Positions 9,769-20,331 of a DNA stretch of 64,000 nt are shown here, one piece after another (positions within the stretch are counted from its first letter, which is position 1; each line of letters starts with the position of its first letter). Source of the DNA: Fontisubflavum oceani (GTDB lineage Bacteria; Pseudomonadota; Alphaproteobacteria; Rhodobacterales; Rhodobacteraceae); NCBI RefSeq assembly GCF_030407165.1, contig NZ_CP129111.1:2108001-2172000 (forward strand). Reading direction: 5' to 3'. Below the pieces are notes generated by a model, which was not told the DNA's origin, made no database searches, and worked only from the letters and a program-made list of their open reading frames with translations. Position numbers and translations under genes: made by a program.

Positions 9769-10627
9769 CTTGACTCTGTCTATCATTCTATCATTGCTCT
9801 GATCTGACCTAACTCCTTAACGACGAACATGGTGCATCGCGCGTCCGCGATGAGGCAAGGTTGACCCGAAACGTCTTGGTCAAATCGGCGGATTCACGAC
9901 GCGCCTCTAACAACAGGATGCAACAAAATTCTTACTATTTTCTTATCACGCCGAATTTCCTAGCTCCAATGCTAAATCATCAGCTTGATCAAATTGTTTC
10001 TATTTTGGAGATAGTTGAGATGGGCGGCAGATGTCAAGTCTGGGCTGTAGAAACAAGATATGACGTGTGAGAGCGGTGCGATATTACGGCGTCTGATGCA
10101 ATGAGCCGACATGCGCCGAGGTTTGGTCGCCAGAGGGCGCAATACATCGGCTTCGCGCGCATCTGACATGCGGTGAGCAATCGATCGCTTAGGTGCTAAA
10201 GATCTGCGGTTTCCCCTTTCAGGGCTGGCGCAGCGGGGGCGATTTCCAAGCTAGACAAGGGACTCCCGGGTGTTGATTGGCGCAGTTTCGGTGTGTTCTG
10301 GTCAGAAGGCGCAGATGGAGCTGGGCGCGGAGAGTGAATGCGTCTCAGATGGAAACAATTTCTGAGTTAACGGCAGCAGCACTACCGGCCTGAGTCGTCG
10401 AAGTCAGGCGCTTATTAGGTGCGCCCAGGTTCAAGATTGGCGACATCTGGTGGAAACCGCCACCGATCCGTTGGCGGGATGCTATCAAGCGTTGCGCCTT
10501 GTCTCCTGGCACTAAACTTTGTGCATTGACGGGGATCAGATGACGGGAGGCGTTTGGCGGATTGGGCGGATAACACTTTTATGCATCACGCTCTGTGTGA
10601 GCCGTGATTTGAGAGACGTTCTGATGG
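9769..10627. other. Long intergenic stretch, nothing recognised
   Basis: About 860 bases with only short, unremarkable open frames on both strands. It contains AT-rich patches (for example around 9910-10030) in an otherwise GC-rich chromosome. Lack of genes and mixed composition suggest decayed accessory DNA left of the island. Confidence 0.4.
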
Positions 10628-11476
10628 TCAGGCCGTCTCCTTGTGCTTCACTGGAACCCAGATGATGATCGTCTCTGGCGCGCTGTTTCTCATGCGCATA
10701 CAGAGATCAAGTGTGTCGACGATATCTCCATTCAGATCAGCATCCACGAAAACGATGTTAGCTGCCGACATGAGCTTCTCCAACTGATGCCAATCTTCCT
10801 TGGACGCCTCCGCTGTCGCTTTTGGGAATTTCACACGACCAATCCCAGAGGGTTGCGTGACGGAGGCGGGTGGGCGGGAGATATTCTGCCCCAACAAGCT
10901 GTTTATACGGTCGGCGACCAAAATCTCACGCGCATTCGGTGTGTCAAAGAGTCGAATATCAATACCGATTTCATCTGGGGGTTCGGAGCGGCCGTGTCCG
11001 CCTTCAATAACTCTAAGGGTCGGTGTGGCGATTGGGTGGTCGTCTTTCGAACTGGAGTGCTGTTGCAGAAACGCTCTTTTGTGTCTCATCGCCCCAGGCG
11101 AAAGGCGCATATGCAGATCACAGGGGCTGTTTGTTTGGAGGGAGGGGTCAGCCCGTGTGGTTCCCAAACCTCCGACCGAAATGGCAGGATGTGTTACGCG
11201 TTTGTGCCGCATGGCGGGTTCGTGCCGCAACATATTGCATCTACGCGTCCAGTGGCTGCTCCGACGCGCAAAGCGACCAAGAAGCCCGACGGCTAAGAAC
11301 ACGCATGCCGCCGCAAATGCTGCATAGGCAAGAAGCGTCATCCACCAAGGTGTATCGGAGCCGAGAATGTGTCTCGATATGAAGGCCGTCGACACGACGA
11401 CACTAATACTGACTCCAACGGGAAAACTGAAAGCTGTCGAACCTTCCTTGTTTGAGTGCCACTGAAATACCATCAC
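10628..11476 (-). CDS. Unrecognised protein with two N-terminal membrane segments
   Basis: A 282-residue predicted protein I cannot assign. The N-terminal part has two hydrophobic segments (about residues 17-38 and 45-70). A basic, low-complexity linker follows (about 75-150), then a soluble domain whose C-terminus alternates hydrophobic strands and acidic turns (NIVFVDADLNGDIVDTLDL ... TIIIWVPV). That pattern is Rossmann-like or receiver-like, but no diagnostic motif is visible. It is isolated from its neighbours. The overlapping plus-strand frame looks like a shadow. Confidence that it is a real gene is moderate. Confidence 0.45.
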   Translation of the reverse strand: MMVFQWHSNKEGSTAFSFPVGVSISVVVSTAFISRHILGSDTPWWMTLLAYAAFAAACVFLAVGLLGRFARRSSHWTRRCNMLRHEPAMRHKRVTHPAISVGGLGTTRADPSLQTNSPCDLHMRLSPGAMRHKRAFLQQHSSSKDDHPIATPTLRVIEGGHGRSEPPDEIGIDIRLFDTPNAREILVADRINSLLGQNISRPPASVTQPSGIGRVKFPKATAEASKEDWHQLEKLMSAANIVFVDADLNGDIVDTLDLCMRMRNSAPETIIIWVPVKHKETA

Positions 11477-11696
11477 AACTCCTAACGCACTGCCTGTAAC
11501 GATCGGCCCTTCAGCTCGTGTTCGGCTTGGTGAAGGTGTCTAAATGGTTAAATAAAAAAGTCAATATGATGAAATATACCGGATGATATCGTTGTCGCCC
11601 GTTACATTCGTCGGGTGAGTTGCTCCGTTTCCAGCCGTTGTGTGTAGGGCAGCACGCCGGTGGATTGAGATCTGAGCTGCCGGGTCGTTTTAAAAG

Positions 11697-12332
11697 TTAG
11701 ATTTCATCCTTGCGGGCGGCTTGCCGCCTGGCAATATCTCGTTGGCGGAAATACACGATCAGAAGGAGCAAGATGATCGCTGCGCCTGCCGCATCACCCA
11801 CAAGGACCAGCCCAATGAAGACCAGAGTCTGAGATAATGTTAAGTTGGTTTCGTGAACCAAGATGAGGGCGCTCGCAGTGGCAATCGACGACATCAATAG
11901 TATTGCAAACATGGAGCGCCATGACTTTAGAGCGCTTGCTTGACCTGACTTGAGGCCTGCGAACTGCAGGAGATTTCGCATCAGTGGTGGCATGATGAGA
12001 TAGACAAGAAGCACCAACAAGTGCTGACCGTCCCATCCGAAGCCAAGGATCATGTGTTGGAGCATTGCCGTCGGAAGGATATAGATCGCCGCCCACCACG
12101 CATACATCCAGGTTGCCAAAGCTTTGATAGCTGCCGGCAAGAACAGCAGGGCCGGCGCGAAAAACGCGATGGCGTGCGGGCTTTCGCCTAGAAGAGCTTG
12201 TTGGGCTGGGTAAATGAAGGACCACGTCAGCCATACCGCAGCGCCATGTAGAGCGCTAAACTCCACAGTTCTTCGGATGTGCTCCTTGAACTGCGCGGCA
12301 GGGATAGAACACACAGAGTCGAGCCAGCGCAT
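11697..12332 (-). CDS. Unrecognised polytopic membrane protein
   Basis: A 211-residue protein with about five or six membrane segments, for example WLTWSFIYPAQQALL, AIAFFAPALLFLPAA, LLVLLVYLIMPPL and TLVFIGLVLVGDAAGAAIIL, ending in a charged tail. The ATG at 12332 is preferred over 12410 because GGAGGGTGGCGGG directly precedes it. The layout resembles the membrane sensory part of MASE-type proteins, but no output domain is attached, so function is unknown. It lies immediately left of the island boundary. Confidence 0.5.
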   Translation of the reverse strand: MRWLDSVCSIPAAQFKEHIRRTVEFSALHGAAVWLTWSFIYPAQQALLGESPHAIAFFAPALLFLPAAIKALATWMYAWWAAIYILPTAMLQHMILGFGWDGQHLLVLLVYLIMPPLMRNLLQFAGLKSGQASALKSWRSMFAILLMSSIATASALILVHETNLTLSQTLVFIGLVLVGDAAGAAIILLLLIVYFRQRDIARRQAARKDEI

Positions 12333-12708
12333 CCCGCCACCCTCCATAATAGTCAAACTGAACATATCTTCGATTCTCGGCGAGTGCCAGAATGAAGCTT
12401 GATCCAGCACATCCGGTTGGATTTCCGGAGGTGGGGAGAGGCGCGGCCATATCTGTGTCGCCGGAAACCCAGCTGCGAATAAACCCGCGGGTAGCGGCGA
12501 GGGCGCCGCTGATGTGACATCTTCTTGGTGCTAAACGTCTCGGATCAAAGCGGCTGCAAGCCTCACGTCTGCATGTCGCGTTTTCGTCGCAGCCATATTG
12601 GTGCTGACGTAATGCGATGGAGCGCGCAAGGTACAGAATGGCTGCGTATGCACAAACGCACGATTTTCGTACGCTTGCGCAGCATAGATACAAGATTCTA
12701 GGGCGTCG
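12333..12708. other. Intergenic stretch up to the island boundary
   Basis: About 375 bases between the membrane-protein start and the left copy of the tRNA-derived repeat. Apart from the ribosome-binding region of the upstream gene I see no gene or RNA. Confidence 0.4.
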
Positions 12709-12730
12709 ATGGCGGAGGAGGTGGGATTCG
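12709..12730. repeat. Left attachment site (attL-like), tRNA-Ser 3'-end duplication
   Basis: Twenty-two bases identical to 48007-48028, covering the 3' end of tRNA-Ser including the encoded CCA complement and acceptor/T-arm strand. Sequence identity stops abruptly after GGGATTCG, so this is a fragment and not a second tRNA gene. Confidence 0.85.
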
Positions 12731-13388
12731 TATTAGAGGATGAACCCGAGATTTTGTTGAGGAAACCGCCGCCTCTGATCCTCTTGTGTGAACCAAAATG
12801 TGAACCAGATTTTTGCCAGTCAGGGAGTGTGTTTAGGGCGTCTTATCGAGTTGCGCTATCTGGTCGGCTCACATCGAGGGCCCATCGAACAAGCGCGGCA
12901 TGACGGGTAACACATATACTATGAGCAGTTCGGTCCTGGAGGCTGGCACCTGACGTCAGATCGCTACCTTTGAGCCGTGTGGTGCCCTTGCACGGCCGGG
13001 TTTACGCTTTGTCTGGGGCGTCGGGCTCGGTCATAACCAGCGTCGGCGTCGAACGCCTGCAACTAATCATCAGTCAGCCCACAACCAGGATCGGCAGAAA
13101 ACATCGCATCGTCTTGCAATTCTCTTGATAAATGCTGAAGGCGGAGCTCCGTTCCTCGAAGCTGTGGGTCTCACCGCGAGCAATCCTGTCGCTGCCTTAG
13201 ATCCTGTACTTCCCCGCAACAAGCGAAAGCAGCTGACAAGTCATCTCGGGGTCAAACCATATCAGTAGAGGTTCTCGCTGCTTCATTGTATAGTTTTGAG
13301 CGGAGCAGTTGATGATCTTGTATTTCGTTGGGGGTCAACTGCTCATTCCCTCCATCTCTGGTGCTGGGTTCAGTCAATTAGCCCCTGA
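12731..13388. other. Island left end, no intact gene; contains a 12-bp-spaced repeat pair
   Basis: About 660 bases between the attachment site and the first RHS repeat unit. Two TGTGAACC octamers 12 bp apart occur at 12787-12794 and 12799-12806. No integrase motif was found in the frames present. The rest shows nothing recognisable. Confidence 0.45.
12787..12806 (+). repeat. TGTGAACC direct repeats, left end of island
   Basis: Two copies of TGTGAACC with 12-bp periodicity, mirrored in kind by three related copies near the right end (47876-47907). Candidate integrase arm-type sites; alternatively the remnant of a repeated Cys-Glu-Pro coding tail of a lost integrase. Confidence 0.4.
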
Positions 13389-14608
13389 CTAGATTTATAG
13401 TTCATACGATAGAGCTTGTTTATTTCTAACCTGCGCCTATTCGACTATTGACGCCTGTTGGATATTCGGCTCACCTGCGGATTGTGTTTATTTGGTGCGA
13501 GGAGAGGGTTTGTGTATTTGCGTAGTTTGAGTGTTTTTTTTGTTTCGGCTGTTTGTTTTCTCGCGCCCCTCAGCATATCCGCCCAAGACAATCCTGAGAC
13601 GCAGGCCGCGCCGGAGTTTGAAGTTCCGCAGGATGTCCAATCGGATGGATCGTTTCGATATCATGCCGCCTTTGATATTCCGTCTTATCGTGGTTTGGAG
13701 CCCAATCTCGGCCTGACCTACACCTCCTCGTTTCGTGGCCTCGGCTCGGCTGAGGTTTGGCTGGGCGTTGGTTGGCAGTTGTCGGGCTTGTCGCAGATCG
13801 AGCGGGTCTCCCTCGGCGGCGGCACCCCCACCCATGACGATGCGAGAGATCTCTACCGGCTGGATGGGATGGAGCTTCTGGCCTGTAGCGATGGCGAAGC
13901 GACCAATCCTTGGCTGACAAATCAGATCTATCCGACCGGGTATCGCACCAATGCCACGAATGCGAGTTGCGCGGCTGGTGGCACCTTTGCCACGCTTGTG
14001 GAGAGCTACCGCCGTGTGGAGATGCGCCAGCGGAGCTATAACGGGCAGCAGGTCGATTATTTCATCGTCACCGAGACCGATGGCACCCAGTATCGCTATG
14101 AAAGTCTTGGGGTTTTGGCCGGCGACACAGTTGGGCCGAGTGATGAGCGCTACGCGGGCTTGTTCGACACCACCTATCTTTTAAGTGAGATCCGCGACAC
14201 GCAAGCCACGCCGAATGTGGTTGAAATCTCTTATGCCTTCGCAGCTCTTGAGGAGGGCCGCGCACATCGGCCAGAGTTCATCCGCTATGGCGGCTATGAG
14301 ATCGAGTTCGGCTATCACGCCTCGCAAACCAGTCCGCTGGCCAGCTATGCCACCGGCACGCGGGGTATGCTGGGTCAGCAGTTTCATCTTCTGCGCAGCA
14401 TCGCGATCCGCGATGGCGCGGCCCCGCTGCGGGCCTATGCGTTTGAGTATCAGACCACCGAGACCATCGGGCGGCGCCTGCTCAACCAAGTCCAGGTCTA
14501 TGGCGATGACTACAGCCTCGCAAACGGCATCGTCACAGGCGGAAGCCAACTGCCAAACTTGCTCAGCGAACTGGCCTATACCACCGAGGGGCTGGACTAT
14601 GTCGAGCA
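13389..14608 (+). repeat. RHS 5' constant block, copy 1 (1,220 bp)
   Basis: The same 1,220-bp block is present at 38165-39384 (minus) and 40208-41427 (plus) with identical length. It starts at CTAGATTTATAG, covers the promoter region and SpvB-like domain, and ends after GTCGAGCA. All shadow translations agree between copies, so I see no nucleotide difference. Confidence 0.85.
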
Positions 14609-17600
14609 ACAGGCAACGGGAACACCGGTGCACGAACAAGTCGCCGCCATCATGGACTTAGATCGCGATGGCCGAGATGAGATCCTCTTAAACGGTTGGT
14701 ATGCGACACCCCATAACACACCAGGCATGAGCGTCAGGGATCGCCCCCGCGTCCTGATAGAATCTATCCCCCCTCGACCATCGTTCAGCAAGACGCTTCT
14801 GGGGTTTTGACAAGCACCACAGACCTACCCGCCATGGCTCATTCGACTGTGTCGAATTCCATTAGGCGATCCCATAATCCCGGGACGAACCGCATCATAT
14901 CAACAATGGGATATCACCCGTCGGACGATCAATCCTATTACTTTATCACAGGAACCGTTCGGCGAGTGAGCCAAGGTGAGGATAGCGAGGAGTCATATAG
15001 CACCGTTTTTTTTGGCGGGGGTTAAGCCCCGCGACAGGGGCGCTGCCCGGAATAGTGCCCGGACAGTATGGTAGCAATCGACCACCCTATGTTTTTGGGA
15101 ATTTCGATGACGATCCGGACCCGGAGTTCTTTGGCCAGACTGCTTGGCCTTTTGCATCGAGTTCTACCCTTAACATTGAAGATGGCATCGCCCGTCAGGT
15201 TTCGTGGAATGCAACCGGGGTGAATCCCGCGCCCCTGTTTGGCTATAATGGTTTCAATGGTGTTATCGCTGATATTGACGCCGATGGGGTCACCGAGATG
15301 GTCGCTTCTCCTCGAAGTTTTGGCGCCAATGGCTATGGCATGCACCATCGACCGATTTTTGACTGGCGTGGTGTGGATTTTATCGCCGGCAATCCACATT
15401 ACTTTTCCTTTGGCTATCTGTTTGGCTCGACGCGGCAGGAACTTGAGCGGATCCAAAGCCTCGCGGCCGGGGATGTCAATGGCGATGGCACGGCGGATCT
15501 TGTGGTGTCTTATGGAACACCTGGGCAAGATCTGACGATCCGTGTGGCCTTGTCCGATGGCACGGGGTTTGTGACGCCAGAGATCTGGGGAGATTCGACC
15601 TCAATCCCGGAACTCAATCAAGGCCGGCGGATCAATAGGCTACAGCCGTGGAAATACCCCTCACATGTCGCGATGCGGGATGTGAATGGCGATGGGCGCG
15701 CCGATCTGATCCTGACCGATGTGCCGCAAGGGTCGATAATCCGATCCTATACAGATGACAAAGATCGGAGGTATTTAGTTGGCCCTCCGAACCTTCGTGA
15801 TTTGTTCATGATGAGCTATGTGTACCTGTCGACGGGGGATGGTTTTGTGCCGGCGGGTCCTGAGCAGACGTCTGAGCTGCTTGGGGTCCATGGTTGGGGC
15901 GATATCAATGGCGACGGGATTGAGGATGCGATTGCGCGCAACAGCCCCGGCGTGATCCTCTATGGCACGGGCGATGTTCCGCATCTTCTGACGTCTATTC
16001 GGGATGGTTTTGGGGGTGTTACGGGGATTGAGTATGTGCCTTCGACGGCTGTTGGGAACAATGACAACGATGTTCCGGGTGTGACGCAGCTTGTGGCGGC
16101 GATTGAGCGGCAGGATGGCCGGGGGAACACCCGGCGGACGAGTTATTCTTATGTCGGCTCGCGCTATGATTACGCGCATCGTCGGCCCTTGGGGTACCGC
16201 ACAATCACCGCTCATCTGCCGGCGATTGCGGGCGAGGCCGAAGGCCCGCAGGTGGTGACGACCTATCTCAACGACCATTTGGGGGAGCGCGGGCGGATGG
16301 CCTCGCAAACCATCCTGCATGATGGGCAGACCCAACGCCAGGTGATCAACGCTTGGGATGTGCGCGCGCCCGATCTTCGCCCGTTCCGGGCGCAGCAGAC
16401 GTCTGAGCGCACCCGGGTGCGCTATGGCGCGGACCTGGTCGAGACGACCCGGCTCTTTGAGCACACAAGATACGGGCAAGTGTCGTTGGAGGTCACCCTT
16501 GGGTTCACGGTGAACGGGGTCGATCAGGATCCAGATGACAACCAATTGATCAGAACCGGTCGAGCCTTCAATCTGTCGGATTACATTGTTGACCAACCCG
16601 GATGGCGCATCGCCCAAAGCGGTTCGACCTTCGATGCTGAGGACCGGGCGCGCTGGCTCTGGCGTGAGTTTTACACTCATGAAGGCAACGCCGATCCCTT
16701 CACGGCACCGTCGAACAGCAATGTGGTGCGGGTCGAGCGTTGGACGGGGGATGTATCCAGTTGCTGTGCGCGCCGTTTGGAGGAAGAGCGGAGCTATGAC
16801 GCGCATGGCAATGTGCTGAGCCAAACGGATGCGCGAGGTCACACGACCACTTACACCTATGACACGGCTCGGCACCTGTTCCGCCTGAGCGAGACCAACG
16901 CGCTTGGCCATGTCGCGACGACCACCTGGGACACGGCTTGCCAGGCCCCGGTGCGGGTCACCGATGTCAATGGTCAGGTCACAGACTATACCTATGACAG
17001 CCATTGCCGTGAGACCCGGGTCGATCATCCCAATGGCAATTGGGAGACAACCGCATATCTCAACTGGGGCGATCCAGAGCAGGCCTTTATCCAAACGCAG
17101 GCCCCCTCAGGCAGCAGCGCGCCTGGTGCCGGCATCTCTGAACACCGGCAATATGTCGATGGCTTCGGCCAGACCTATCGCAGCAGAACAACGACCATGC
17201 TGGAAGGAGAACTTGATTTTATCTTCATCGACCGGGCTTTTGATGCGCGCGGCAATCTGGCCTGGGAGAGCATCCCGCCTTCTTCGCCTCCGCCTCCTTC
17301 GCTGGAGCTGCTGCTTTTTCCGCCTTCTTCGCTGAACCCGCGGCCTCCGCCAATTGCCGCCTCTCAGCGCACCAGCTTTGTCTATGATCCCCTCAATCGC
17401 CTGACCAACACGACAGCTGCCGATGGCACACTCTCCGCAACAGTGTTTGGTGCTCAGAGCATTGGCGGCATCATGCACCCGCTTGTTACCAGCCATGACG
17501 CGCATTGTTTTGATGGTGACAGCAGCACGATCTGCGGCGAGATTCGGCTGACCCTGGACAGCCGTGGCAACACGATTGCCCGCGCCATGACGGATGCGGA

Positions 17601-19833
17601 TCAGACCGATATCGATGCGTCAGGTACAGAGCGCACGACCAGCTATACCTATGATCTCAGGAATCAGCTGATCGGGGTGACCGATCCGATCGGCGCCACT
17701 TGGGCCTATACTTATGACGTGTTTGGCAACCGCACTGTCTCGGATGATCCGGCGCTTGGCCGCTGGACGATGGTTTACGATGCCAATGGCAATCTGACCC
17801 GGCAAACCGATGCCGAAGGCCAAGTCATCGCCATCACGTATGACGCCTTGAACCGGGTAACCCGCCGCGATGTGACCACATCGGGCGGCACCACCACGAC
17901 CACATCGACCTATGATGAGGCGGCGGCAGGCGAGCACAATATCGGCCAGTTGACCACGCTCTCAAACCCCGACCACACGATCCGCTATGGCTATGACGCG
18001 GTCGGACAACAAATCCGGGCGGAGCATAGCTTCCTCGGGCGGAGCTATACGCTCGAGACGGAGTATCGACCCTCAGGCGCGGTCTTGCGTCAGCATCTGC
18101 CCACCACCCCGGGCAGTACGGCCACCGCGCCGGCCGGCGATTACAGCTATGACGTGGCGGGCCGGCTCAATGGGTTTGGCACCTATATCGAAGCCATTGC
18201 CTATAACGCTTGGGGCAACCCCACGCTCATCGACTATGGCAACACTCTCGAGGATTTGCGGCTTTATGACACGCAGCGCGGCTGGCTGACAGATATCGTG
18301 ATTTTGGACACCTTGGACACCGCATTCTTGCGAGATCACTCCGACTACACGCGGAGCGCGACAGGGCGGATATCGCGTGTTGATAGTCAAACGCCTGCGG
18401 GCGACATGAACTACAGCTATGACTATGCTGGCCGGCTGCTAACCGCGACCAATTATGCCGGACAGCCCGCGCAGAACCGCGTCTTCACCTATGACGCGGC
18501 GGGCAGTCTGCGCTCAAACTCGCAAATCGGCAGCTATAGCTACGGCCCCGCCACCGGCCCGCACCCTCACGCGCCGATTGCCGTCGCAGGCCAAAGCTTC
18601 ACCTATGACGCCAATGGCAACATGACGACCAGCCTGCCGCTGACCACCGGTCTGGCGGGGCGCATGATGAGCTATGACGGCGAGAACCGCCCGCTCTCGG
18701 TCACCCATGGAGGTGCGACGACCACCTATACCTACGGTGCCGACGGCACGAGGCTTCTGCGCACCGATCCGTCCGGCAACATCACCGCCACCTTCGGCCC
18801 GGTCGAGATCCGCAACTTCGGCAGCCCGGCGGAGCAGGTCCTGACCTATCCGCATCCCGATATCCGGATCACCAATGGCACCGAGGTCACCTATCTGCAC
18901 CGCGATCACCTGAACTCGGTTGTTGCGATGACCGATGCCACCGGCGCCCGCGCCGAGGCCCGGGTCTATGCCCCCTTCGGCGAGATCGCCTGGCGAGACG
19001 GCGGCACAAGCCCCGACGAAACCTTTGGCTATATCGGGGAGCGCTACGACAGCGACGCCGGACTGCAATATCTCAACGCCCGCTACTACGACCCCCGCCT
19101 GGCCATGTTCATACAACCCGATTGGTTCGAAGTCACAGAACCAGGCGTCGGCACAAACAGATACGCATACTCCGCAAACGATCCTATCAATCATATGGAT
19201 CCCGAGGGGAATAAGTTCGCCATGCCAGAGGAGTTCCTCGAAGATGAGGACGAAGACGCTGAAGAGGCAACGGCGATCAAGGGTGACGACCTCGGATACT
19301 CCATCAATGATCCAACGCTGCAATGCGCAGAGGATGAGTGTGAAGAGATTGCTCAGGAGATCGAAAATCCGCAGTCCTTGATCTGCGGCGGCCGGTCTGG
19401 ATGTGTAAACCCTGGTGGGTTGACACCTATCGCGACTGGCAGAGGCAGCCCCGCCAGACCAGCCAGTCCTCGCAACGAAACTGCTTTGTCTACTGGGACG
19501 GTTACGCCGCAAATGGCAACCAGAACAGCAACAACAAGAGTAGGTGCAACACGCAATGAGTTCCCGTCAAACCCAGGCCAGTCAAGACATATTTTTCGTG
19601 ATCGTCCTGGGCATCTAACCGATACACCAGCCAACAGAAACTTACTCAGAGACACCGTCAACAACCCCGCTAACAGGGTCGGGCGAGATAGGTTTGGCAA
19701 TGATGTTTACATAGCGACTAGGCCAGACGGGTCTCAAGTCTGGGGGCAGACGCGCAATGGAACTATTCAGAATGGAGGTTTAAACAGTACTCCATGGACA
19801 TATGTTGATGGTATCGGCTTGAGGAGACCATAG
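13512..19833 (+). CDS. SpvB/VCBS/RHS-core polymorphic toxin, copy 1 (two frame breaks)
   Basis: Giant secreted toxin, 2,107 codons once one base is restored at each of two runs (C6 14768-14773 and G5 15017-15021). The GTG at 13512 is chosen: AGGAGAGG precedes it and it opens a Sec signal peptide with probable cleavage after SISA (residue 24). Domain order: SpvB-like (about 30-330), VCBS/FG-GAP repeats with DVNGDG motifs (about 370-800), YD/RHS repeats (about 823-1890) and the core-closing DPINHMDPEGN. A unique tip follows. This resembles a fused TcB-TcC cocoon that encloses its C-terminal effector. The tip has an acidic linker (EDEDEDAEEAT) and ends in a domain with RHIFRDRPGH and GSQVWGQTRNGTIQNGG, which looks like CdiA-CT-type RNases (inference). 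A separate small gene follows after two bases. Confidence 0.85.
15980..19211 (+). repeat. RHS core constant block, copy 1 (3,232 bp)
   Basis: Identical-length block in all three toxin genes: here, 33525-36756 (minus) and 42641-45872 (plus). It begins at CGCATCTTCTGACGTC and ends at GAGGGGAA, one base before the tips diverge. All shadow frames translate identically in the three copies, which implies near-perfect nucleotide identity and recent gene conversion or duplication. Confidence 0.88.
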
Positions 19834-19835
19834 TC

Positions 19836-20081
19836 ATGACAGTGCGACTTAGCCCGGAGCAGGCCTATCTGGCGATGTTTTGCTTTCTGGACAGTTTCTA
19901 TAAACGGACAGGTTCAGATGATGTTGGTGCTCTCCTTGGCAGTATGAGCTTGTTAAACGATGGGCGACCAATGGACTCTGCGCTTTGGGGCGAATGGTTA
20001 GAAAGCGTAGCTAAGTCATTGGAACAAGAGGTCGACGCCTCGCTGACCTTCGTGCAAGAACAAAGTCAATCAAACCGCTAG
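19836..20081 (+). CDS. Putative immunity protein for RHS tip 1
   Basis: An 81-residue acidic, all-helical-looking protein starting two bases after the RHS1 stop codon. The stretch SDDVGALLGSMSLLNDGRP resembles a family of small proteins found next to contact-dependent inhibition toxins (CdiI-like); that is recalled family knowledge, not a search result. Position, size and overlap-like spacing are those of a cognate immunity gene, which would neutralise the RNase-like tip in the cytoplasm. Its sequence has nothing in common with the other presumed immunity genes of this island. Confidence 0.7.
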   Translation: MTVRLSPEQAYLAMFCFLDSFYKRTGSDDVGALLGSMSLLNDGRPMDSALWGEWLESVAKSLEQEVDASLTFVQEQSQSNR

Positions 20082-20085
20082 CAGC

Positions 20086-20312
20086 GAGAACCGCCCGCTC
20101 TCGGTTACCCATGGCGGGGCTGTCACTACCTATACCTACGGCGCCGACGGCACGCGGCTTCTGCGCACCGATCCGTCGGGCAACATCACCGCCACCTTCG
20201 GCCCGGTCGAGATCCGCACCTTCGGCAGCCCGGCGGAGCAGGTCCTGACCTATCCGCATCCCGATATCCGGATCACCAATGGCACCGAGGTCACCTATCT
20301 GCACCGCGATCA
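20086..20312 (+). pseudogene. RHS core relic between immunity gene 1 and gspE
   Basis: A fragment of RHS core (from GENRPLSVTHGG through EVTYLHRDH), closely similar but not identical to the intact cores. It then leaves homology and reads HIVETTWL-stop at about 20335, running into the 3' end of the convergent gspE. It lacks a start, signal peptide and tip. It is a fossil of an earlier toxin gene whose 3' end occupied this place. Confidence 0.8.
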
Positions 20313-20331
20313 CATTGTAGAGACAACTTGG

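Noticed and set aside
10643..11296. A 217-codon plus-strand frame overlapping the minus-strand gene at 10628-11476
   Set aside because: Cys/Arg-rich composition without family features; the minus-strand frame is longer and has plausible membrane segments and fold pattern. Neither is certain.
12709..12903. A second tRNA-Ser gene at the left boundary
   Set aside because: Only 22 bases match the tRNA 3' end; the anticodon arm, variable arm and 5' acceptor strand are absent.
14609..15979. Programmed ribosomal frameshifting to join the RHS halves
   Set aside because: The break points differ among copies, no slippery heptamer with a following structure is shared, and the same kind of break hits tmk, mtlK and other housekeeping genes.
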